A stretch of 9,337 nt of DNA from positions 1-9,337 of the forward strand of contig JAIYCK010000063.1 in assembly GCA_027488055.1 (NCBI GenBank). Reading direction: 5' to 3'. This document shows, one piece after another, positions 1 through 5,418 of this stretch. Below the pieces are notes generated by a model. The model searched no databases, had not been told where the DNA came from, and worked only from the letters and a program-made list of their open reading frames with translations. The translations under genes and the position numbers were made by a program. Position 1 is the first letter of the stretch, and each line of letters begins with the position of its first letter. Source of the DNA: Flavobacteriales bacterium. GTDB lineage: Bacteria > Bacteroidota > Bacteroidia > Flavobacteriales_D > Sanyastnellaceae.

Positions 1-192
1 CTCACGAGGCCACGTAATTGACTTTGTGGTCAAAACACTGAAAATCCAAATCTTACATGAATACTCGATAGCAAGTCAATGGTCCCGGCTGCCACTTAGC
101 TATTAGGCATAAGGAGTCAAATGCCCTACCCATTGCACCCGTAAAAATTCACAATAAAAATGCAATCTTCAGATTCCGTTCTTGACCTGCGA

Positions 193-1065
193 TCAGAAAA
201 CGTGCTTCTCTGCGTGATAAGAAGATCTTACCAAAGGACCACTTTCCACGTATCTGTAGCCTTTTGTCAACGCGAATTCCCGGTATTCCGCAAATTTTTC
301 AGGCGTAATGAACTTGGCTACGGGCAGGTGTTTTGGAGTTGGTTGCAGATATTGGCCCAACGTGAGCACATCTACCCCCACCCCTGCGAGATCCTCTATG
401 GTTTCGAGGATTTCATCCTCTGTTTCGCCCAATCCGAGCATCACTCCGCTTTTGGTTTTTAGTCCAGCCTGTTTGAGTCGACGAAGGAGTTCTAAGCTGC
501 GGTCGTATTTGGCTTGAATGCGCACTTGTTTGGTCAGTCTTCTGACCGTTTCAAGGTTGTGACTGATAATGTCTGGAGCAGCATCCATCACAATTTGGAG
601 ATTCTCCCACTTGCCCATGAAATCAGGAATAAGCGTTTCCATGGTCGTGCCAGGAGAGATGCGGCGCACGGAGCGAATGGTTTCGGCCCAAATATTGGCC
701 CCGCCATCGGGTAAGTCATCGCGGTCTACGGAGGTAATCACCGCATGCTTGACTTGCATGAGTTGAATGGATTTTGCTACACGCAGCGGTTCAAAAGGGT
801 CGGCCGCATCGGGACGACCTGTGGCCACGGCACAGAAGCCGCAAGACCGGGTGCAGATATTGCCCAAGATCATGAAGGTCGCTGTGCCTTCTCCCCAACA
901 CTCTCCCATATTGGGACAATTCCCGCTTTCGCAGATGGTGTGGAGCTTGTGTTCATCCACCAACGATCGCACTTTTTTATAATTTTCCCCTGTGGGCAAT
1001 TTCACCCTCAACCATTTTGGTTTTGGGGTGCGCACGGGAATGGATTCTTCGGTACTCGTATTCAC
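193..1065 (-). CDS. lipA: Lipoyl synthase (radical SAM)
   Basis: Lipoyl synthase inserts two sulfur atoms into protein-bound octanoyl groups, making the lipoyl cofactor of pyruvate and 2-oxoglutarate dehydrogenases and the glycine cleavage system, in the cytoplasm. The 290-residue protein has the usual family length. The auxiliary iron-sulfur cluster motif is visible as C45, C50 and C56 (CESGNCPNMGEC). The radical SAM motif CTRSCGFC gives C71, C75 and C78. The C-terminal RSSY motif (280-283) supplies the serine ligand of the auxiliary cluster. The start is a GTG: an in-frame TAG lies two codons upstream, and the next Met (M53) falls inside the auxiliary cysteine motif, so no ATG start is possible. 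It follows the exported-protein gene by nine bases and is probably co-transcribed with it. I see no clear terminator downstream, and positions 1-192 hold no supportable gene. Identity is very secure. Confidence 0.97.
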   Translation of the reverse strand: MNTSTEESIPVRTPKPKWLRVKLPTGENYKKVRSLVDEHKLHTICESGNCPNMGECWGEGTATFMILGNICTRSCGFCAVATGRPDAADPFEPLRVAKSIQLMQVKHAVITSVDRDDLPDGGANIWAETIRSVRRISPGTTMETLIPDFMGKWENLQIVMDAAPDIISHNLETVRRLTKQVRIQAKYDRSLELLRRLKQAGLKTKSGVMLGLGETEDEILETIEDLAGVGVDVLTLGQYLQPTPKHLPVAKFITPEKFAEYREFALTKGYRYVESGPLVRSSYHAEKHVF

Positions 1066-1074
1066 TGACTATTT

Positions 1075-1854
1075 TTATATATTTTCTTTTTTTCCGAGGA
1101 AAAAATTGATGTAGAGTGCAATAAAAACCTGATGATTTTTGGGGTTGGAAATGTCCTTTTCAAGCACTTTGGTGGACATGATGGGAATCGTCTTTAAAAA
1201 GGCATCCGCACTCACGCCTGTTTCGATGCCTTTGAGTCCGTCTTTGTAATTACTGAATTCAAAATACAATGAGGACTTGAAATAAATACCGGGATAAAAT
1301 TTCAATTCACCCAAACCTCTCAGACCCGATGCTCTGCCATAAATATTTTCTGCAAAATGACGGTCGGCATCGAATTTTTCGATCTCAATAAAGTAGTCCT
1401 CTGTTTCTGGCGTTTGCCTTACATATACGATTTGCAGGTAGACCGGCTTAGTGAATCCTAAGACCGCACCACTTTGCCAATTGTATCCCAATTGCACCCC
1501 TCCCTTTCTGAGCTTTTCGGTCAAAACAACCTTTTGACCCAAGCCAAGTCGCATGGTATAAAAGGTGTTTTGTTTGCCATAAATGTAGGATTTAACCTGA
1601 GGGTCTTGATAGATACTGGGCGTTCTGGTTTCTTTCTCGTGTTTTACAAAATTGAGATCGATGTTATAGATCCTAAGGTGTTTGGCGTCCTTGTATTTGA
1701 GATAATTGTAAAAAATACCATAGCCATTCAGATTCAGGTTGGCACCGGCCAATTGTTGGCGATCATAAATGATATCTGGCTCACCATCGCCCACATTCTG
1801 CGCGCCTGCGCACAGAGAAAGTAAGGAGAAGAAGCAGATACAAAGTATGCGCAT
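1075..1854 (-). CDS. Exported protein of unknown function, possibly outer-membrane beta-barrel
   Basis: I do not recognise a specific family. From the ATG at 1854 the protein has 259 residues. It opens with a signal peptide (MRILCICFFSLLSLCAGAQ), probably cleaved near residues 17-19. The cysteine at 15 does not sit in a good lipobox, so a lipoprotein is less likely. The mature part is rich in alternating polar/aromatic segments such as GGVQLGYNWQSGAVLGF and LKFYPGIYFKSSLYFEF. It ends in a hydrophobic strand (VFIALYINFFLG), which fits a small outer-membrane beta-barrel, but this is inference. The frame is open further upstream to a TTG at 1890, but a TAACTTTG promoter element at 1878-1885 lies inside that extension, so the ATG at 1854 is preferred. 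It is the first gene of a probable two-gene transcript with lipA; nothing in the sequence shows a functional link to lipoate. Confidence 0.8.
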   Translation of the reverse strand: MRILCICFFSLLSLCAGAQNVGDGEPDIIYDRQQLAGANLNLNGYGIFYNYLKYKDAKHLRIYNIDLNFVKHEKETRTPSIYQDPQVKSYIYGKQNTFYTMRLGLGQKVVLTEKLRKGGVQLGYNWQSGAVLGFTKPVYLQIVYVRQTPETEDYFIEIEKFDADRHFAENIYGRASGLRGLGELKFYPGIYFKSSLYFEFSNYKDGLKGIETGVSADAFLKTIPIMSTKVLEKDISNPKNHQVFIALYINFFLGKKENI

Positions 1855-1877
1855 GAAAGGAACTATTAGTATATATG

Positions 1878-1885
1878 CAAAGTTA
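1878..1885 (-). promoter_or_regulatory. Probable Bacteroidota -7 promoter element for the exported protein-lipA pair
   Basis: Read on the minus strand this is TAACTTTG, a perfect match to the Bacteroidota -7 consensus TAnnTTTG. It lies 23 bases before the ATG at 1854, giving a predicted short leader of roughly 15-20 bases. A matching -33 TTTG at the normal distance is not evident; the nearest TTG (minus strand, 1903-1901) is too close. The position, not the -33 box, carries the argument. Confidence 0.5.
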
Positions 1886-2023
1886 ATCAAAATCCCGCAC
1901 CAATTTCTTGATCCATATACAGAGACAACGATTCAATGTATGGAATTGTTTAAGCTAGAATTAAAATAAATTATATGGCAAGTCCATGGCTTTGAAATAC
2001 ACCAGTTAGAATATATTCGCCTT

Positions 2024-2437
2024 ATGAATACCACCATGAAAGGCAGATATCAAGGAGACTTGCGATGTGAATATGTCCACTTAGCTAGCGGCGAAAAGAT
2101 CATAACCGACGCACCCACCGACAACCAAGGCAAAGGCATGGCCTTTTCTCCCACGGACCTTTTGTGCACCTCTCTTGCGGCTTGCCTCACAACGATCATG
2201 GGCATCACTGCGCGGAGCAAATCCATTGCATTTGAAGACGTGCACACGGCCATTGAAAAAAGAATGGGAACTGAGCCACGAAGAGTCATTGGGATCACTA
2301 TCATCGTCTCAATGAGCGGAAAGGGGTTGGATCAGAAATCTCGTCAGATACTTGAACATGCTGCGCTGACCTGTCCAGTTGCTAAAAGTTTGCACCCTGA
2401 TATTGAGCAGGACATTCGTTTTGAGTACACCGAATAA
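2024..2437 (+). CDS. OsmC family protein (peroxiredoxin-like)
   Basis: OsmC/Ohr proteins are cytoplasmic thiol peroxidases that reduce organic hydroperoxides, using a pair of cysteines in a homodimer. The 137-residue length is typical. C54, in the segment SPTDLLCTSLAACLTTIMG, matches the buried peroxidatic cysteine at the start of the central helix. C117, in AALTCPVAKSLHP, matches the resolving cysteine near the C terminus. An extra cysteine, C48, lies six residues before the first. The sequence resembles the YhfA-like OsmC branch more than Ohr, but I cannot place the subfamily firmly, so no symbol is given. A second ATG at 2036 is possible. There is no Shine-Dalgarno sequence. It stands alone, divergent from the exported protein-lipA pair across 169 bases. 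A weak TATATTCG at 2012-2019 could be its -7 element, which would make the transcript nearly leaderless, but the match is poor. Confidence 0.92.
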   Translation: MNTTMKGRYQGDLRCEYVHLASGEKIITDAPTDNQGKGMAFSPTDLLCTSLAACLTTIMGITARSKSIAFEDVHTAIEKRMGTEPRRVIGITIIVSMSGKGLDQKSRQILEHAALTCPVAKSLHPDIEQDIRFEYTE

Positions 2438-2838
2438 CAAGCGGGACTTCCCACTTCAGATAAAAAACAGAAACAAAAACCAGATTATTGGTTCAGATCT
2501 TCTTGTTGCACTCTGTCATATGCTGCGCATGAATGCTGGCGTTTGCCGCATGATCCAACAGAAAGGAGGAGACATCCAAGAATGATAAAGGAGAGGATTG
2601 CTCGGGTAGATTTCATGAATTCCTTGTGCTTATTTTAAGATTATAAAAGTAAGCTATAAAATCAAATGTGAGCCACCTCAATGATCGAGTTTTCAACAAT
2701 CGCGCTCAATCCGTACAGTGCACATTGCCGATGATACCAAGTAACGCGCGGTGGTGTGCGACAATCTTTGAAATGCGGATAAAAAGCAAATAAAACTTTG
2801 ACGGCATTGGTAACAAGGTATAACTTTGACACCCTGAA
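2438..2838. other. Intergenic region osmC-carA, no gene seen
   Basis: About 400 bases without a convincing gene. Just after the OsmC stop, 2439-2456 can form a weak hairpin (GGG-ACTT-CCC core with an interrupted AAG/CTT extension) without a T-run, so it is not a clear terminator. A purine-rich AAAGGAGG (2562-2569) precedes an ATG at 2582 that opens only an 18-codon frame (MIKERIARVDFMNSLCLF); such a motif means little in Bacteroidota. Several short overlapping frames exist on both strands, with no recognisable protein. The right end holds the carA promoter. Confidence 0.6.
2797..2828 (+). promoter_or_regulatory. Bacteroidota-type promoter of carA-eno
   Basis: A -33 box TTTG (2797-2800), a 20-base spacer and a -7 box TAACTTTG (2821-2828) match the Bacteroidota consensus TTTG / TAnnTTTG at about the normal distance. 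The -7 box ends only ten bases before the carA ATG at 2839, so the predicted transcription start lies within a few bases of the start codon and the mRNA would be nearly leaderless. Both boxes sit in an 8-base direct repeat, ACTTTGAC, at 2795-2802 and 2823-2830. Confidence 0.65.
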
Positions 2839-3945
2839 ATGATACGCACCAAACAACCCGCTGTTCTACTACTTGAAGACGGCACCATTTTCAGAGGTCA
2901 TAGTTGTGGAGCCACAGGCACAACCACAGGTGAAATCGCTTTTAACACTGCCATGACAGGTTATCAAGAGGTTTTCACAGATCCAAGTTATTACGGTCAA
3001 ATTATTGTGATGGCCACATCGCACATTGGCAATTATGGCACTCATGCGCAGGAGTTTGAAAGTCATAAATGCCAAGTTTCTGGCGTCATAATCAAAAAAT
3101 TCAGCGACGTTGCAAGTCGCATTGGAGAAATTGGCACGCTGCAAGATTACCTCATCCGAGACAATGTAGTTGGTATTTGCGACATTGATACCCGCGCTTT
3201 GGTGAGGCACATTCGTCAAGCTGGAGCGATGAACTGTTTGATCAGTACAGAAGTAGATCAAATTGAATCACTGCAAGCCAGACTTCGCGAAGTACCCTCG
3301 ATGGATGGATTGGAATTGAGTTCACGCGTTTGTTGCAAGGAAGCTTATGACTATGGTGATCCACAAGCGACTTATCGGGTGGCTGTGATAGATGTAGGCG
3401 TCAAAGAAAGTATTTTGCGTTGTCTTACAGATCGCAATTGCTTTTTACGTGTTTTTCCTATGCATACAACAGCATCAGAAGTGTTGGAATGGCGCCCCGA
3501 CGGGATCATGTACAGCAATGGCCCCGGCGATCCATCGGTGATGACTGAGACCATAGCGCTTTTCAAAGATCTTATAGCCAGTGGCACTCCGGGATTTGGC
3601 ATTTGTTTAGGACACCAATTGATAGGGCTTTCGCAAGGTTTAAAAACCGAAAAGATGTTCAACGGACATCGTGGCATCAACCATCCCATTAAAAACTTGG
3701 AAACAGGCCGCTGCGAGATCACCAGTCAAAATCATGGCTTCGTGATCAGCAAGTCCAGTGTGACAAACAATGCAGACATCCGAGTAACCCACACCCATTT
3801 GAATGATGATACCATCGCAGGTATCCGACTGTTAGATAAGCCTGTATTCAGTGTGCAATATCACCCTGAAGCAAGCGCCGGCCCTCACGATTCACGCTAT
3901 TTATTCGATGACTTCGTGCAAACAATGCAATTGAAAGGGGCTTAA
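2839..3945 (+). CDS. carA: Carbamoyl phosphate synthase, small (glutaminase) subunit
   Basis: CarA hydrolyses glutamine and channels ammonia to CarB, which makes carbamoyl phosphate for pyrimidine and arginine synthesis in the cytoplasm. The 368-residue length is normal. The N-terminal CPSase small-subunit domain (about 7-150) carries LLEDGTIFRG, NTAMTGYQEVFTDPSY and the conserved GICDIDTRALVRHIR. The class I glutamine amidotransferase domain (about 180-362) has SNGPGDP at 226-232, the nucleophile C256 in GFGICLGHQ, and H342 and E344 of the triad in VQYHPEAS. The ATG at 2839 gives the usual short lead before the first strand (AVLLLEDG), and there is no better in-frame start. carB is not in the window. 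The next gene is eno, 25 bases downstream on the same strand. From memory, carA-eno adjacency recurs in Flavobacteriales, often after rplQ, so the pair may be an ancestral arrangement here separated from the ribosomal cluster. Confidence 0.97.
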   Translation: MIRTKQPAVLLLEDGTIFRGHSCGATGTTTGEIAFNTAMTGYQEVFTDPSYYGQIIVMATSHIGNYGTHAQEFESHKCQVSGVIIKKFSDVASRIGEIGTLQDYLIRDNVVGICDIDTRALVRHIRQAGAMNCLISTEVDQIESLQARLREVPSMDGLELSSRVCCKEAYDYGDPQATYRVAVIDVGVKESILRCLTDRNCFLRVFPMHTTASEVLEWRPDGIMYSNGPGDPSVMTETIALFKDLIASGTPGFGICLGHQLIGLSQGLKTEKMFNGHRGINHPIKNLETGRCEITSQNHGFVISKSSVTNNADIRVTHTHLNDDTIAGIRLLDKPVFSVQYHPEASAGPHDSRYLFDDFVQTMQLKGA

Positions 3946-3970
3946 CCCACGTAAAACAAAACATTACAAC

Positions 3971-5263
3971 ATGAGTCGTATTGCGAAAATTCACGCCCGT
4001 CAAATCCTAGATTCACGGGGAAATCCTACTGTTGAGGTAGAAGTATATTCAGAAAATGGCCATATGGGCCGTGCCGCAGTGCCCAGTGGCGCTAGCACAG
4101 GTATCCATGAGGCGGTCGAATTGCGTGATCAGGACCAAGGATCCTATTTGGGCAAAGGCGTGCTCAAAGCAGTGAGCAATGTAAATGGCGTTATCAATGA
4201 GGAGTTGACAGGCCAGAGTATTTTTGATCAGCAGCAATTGGACAACAATCTGATGGCGCTGGATGGTACCCCTAACAAGGGAGTACTCGGCGCCAATGCC
4301 ATCCTTGGCGTGTCCTTGGCCACCGCGCGTTGTGCTGCTGAATCCATGGGTATGCCGTTGTATCGCTACATTGGAGGCATATCAGGTACCACGCTGCCTG
4401 TGCCCATGATGAACATCATCAATGGCGGTGCACATGCCGATAACAAAGTGGACATCCAGGAATTCATGATCATGCCCATCGGTGCCGATACCTTCAGCGA
4501 AGGTTTGCGCATGGGCACAGAGGTTTTCCATCATTTGAAAACGGTACTTAAGAAGAAAGGTTTTTCAACCAACGTTGGCGACGAAGGTGGATTTGCGCCG
4601 AATTTAACAAGCAACGAAGAGGCCTTGCAATATGTGATGCAAGCCATCGAAGCAGCAGGATACAAGCCAGGGGAAGATATTTGCATCGCATTGGACTGCG
4701 CAAGCACGGAATTCTATGATGCCGAAAAGAAACTCTACGTTCTAGAGAGCACAGGCGAGTCTTTGAGTGGCAGCGACATGGTTGGCATGTTGAAGACATG
4801 GTGTGACAAATATCCCATTGTGAGCATTGAGGATGGCTGCGCAGAAGATGATTGGGCGACTTGGAAACTCTTGACCGATACCTTGGAAAATCGCGTTCAA
4901 TTGGTTGGTGACGATTTGTTTGTGACCAATGTAGAGCGTTTGGCTCGAGGTATACAAGAAGGTATCGCCAATAGCATTTTGGTGAAAGTTAACCAGATTG
5001 GCACATTGAGCGAAACCATCGATGCCGTGCAATTGGCGCACAAATTTGGATACACCAGTGTAATGAGTCATCGCAGCGGGGAGACTGAAGATTCTACCAT
5101 CGCCGATTTGGCAGTGGCTTTGAATTGCGGTCAAATAAAAACAGGAAGTGCATCACGCAGTGATCGTATTGCAAAATACAATCAATTGCTCCGTATCGAA
5201 GAGCAATTGGGCGCTGCAGGTTCTTATCCAGGCAAGTCCTTCCCCTTTTATCCAGGAGAATAA
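3971..5263 (+). CDS. eno: Enolase (phosphopyruvate hydratase)
   Basis: Enolase interconverts 2-phosphoglycerate and phosphoenolpyruvate in glycolysis and gluconeogenesis. At 430 residues it is full length and every key position is present. These are the mobile SGAST loop (39-43), H155 and E164 in the NGGAHADNKVDIQEFMI segment, and E205 in GDEGGFAPN (counterpart of E. coli E209). Metal ligands are D242 (ALDCAS), E287 (SIEDG) and D314 (GDDLFVTN). K339 in ILVKVNQIG corresponds to catalytic K342 of E. coli, and SHRSGETED lies at 366-374. The N-terminal ILDSRGNPTVEVEV is also typical. The A-rich 25-base gap after carA has no Shine-Dalgarno sequence, as is usual in Bacteroidota, and suggests co-transcription from the promoter before carA; a separate promoter inside carA cannot be excluded. 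Two hairpins follow the stop codon, the second an apparent terminator. Confidence 0.99.
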   Translation: MSRIAKIHARQILDSRGNPTVEVEVYSENGHMGRAAVPSGASTGIHEAVELRDQDQGSYLGKGVLKAVSNVNGVINEELTGQSIFDQQQLDNNLMALDGTPNKGVLGANAILGVSLATARCAAESMGMPLYRYIGGISGTTLPVPMMNIINGGAHADNKVDIQEFMIMPIGADTFSEGLRMGTEVFHHLKTVLKKKGFSTNVGDEGGFAPNLTSNEEALQYVMQAIEAAGYKPGEDICIALDCASTEFYDAEKKLYVLESTGESLSGSDMVGMLKTWCDKYPIVSIEDGCAEDDWATWKLLTDTLENRVQLVGDDLFVTNVERLARGIQEGIANSILVKVNQIGTLSETIDAVQLAHKFGYTSVMSHRSGETEDSTIADLAVALNCGQIKTGSASRSDRIAKYNQLLRIEEQLGAAGSYPGKSFPFYPGE

Positions 5264-5275
5264 CACGCATTTGAA

Positions 5276-5304
5276 ACCTTTTGACGCAGCGATGCGTTGA
5301 AGGT
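5276..5304 (+). other. GCGA-tetraloop hairpin in the eno 3' region
   Basis: The core stem ACGCA (5284-5288) pairs with TGCGT (5293-5297) around the loop GCGA, a stable GNRA tetraloop. Two G-U pairs and further A-U and G-C pairs extend it outward to about 5276 and 5304, with one bulge. It begins 12 bases after the eno stop and is not followed by a T-run, so it is not itself a canonical terminator. It may protect the mRNA 3' end or slow polymerase before the terminator. Confidence 0.45.
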
Positions 5305-5319
5305 ATGCACACCACAAAT

Positions 5320-5367
5320 AAGAAACACGGTCTAAAAGAGTAGAGAACTTAGTGACCGTGTTTTTTT
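5320..5367 (+). terminator. Rho-independent terminator after eno, possibly used in both directions
   Basis: AAACACGGTC (5323-5332) pairs perfectly with GACCGTGTTT (5354-5363). One G-U and two A-U pairs extend the stem outward to 5320/5366, and the loop is 21 bases. The right arm runs into seven T residues (5361-5367), giving a strong plus-strand terminator 60 bases after eno. On the minus strand the stem is followed by the T-rich TTTCTTATTTG, so it may also stop the convergent gene that ends at 5419. Confidence 0.85.
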
Positions 5368-5418
5368 ATGCTTTCAACTTTCTAGTGCATCAAGATTCAC
5401 TACTTCAACTTATTTAGA

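Noticed and set aside
2..106. Frame open from the left edge to a TAG (about 34 codons), a possible C-terminal end of a plus-strand gene
   Set aside because: Too short to separate from chance, with no recognisable motif; the residues do not resemble a known C terminus.
1855..1890. Upstream TTG start giving a 271-residue form of the exported protein
   Set aside because: It would start inside or before the likely promoter element and would place extra residues in front of a well-formed signal peptide.
2439..2456. Hairpin directly after the OsmC stop as a terminator
   Set aside because: The core is three G-C pairs with an interrupted extension, and no T-run follows.
2438..2636. The OsmC frame stays open for about 66 codons after its stop, suggesting readthrough or a lost extension
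   Set aside because: OsmC proteins normally end at this point (IRFEYTE), and the downstream residues show no domain character.
2562..2638. AAAGGAGG followed by ATG at 2582, a possible 18-codon leader peptide before carA
   Set aside because: The stop is about 200 bases from carA, the carA promoter lies downstream of it, and Shine-Dalgarno matches carry little weight in Bacteroidota.
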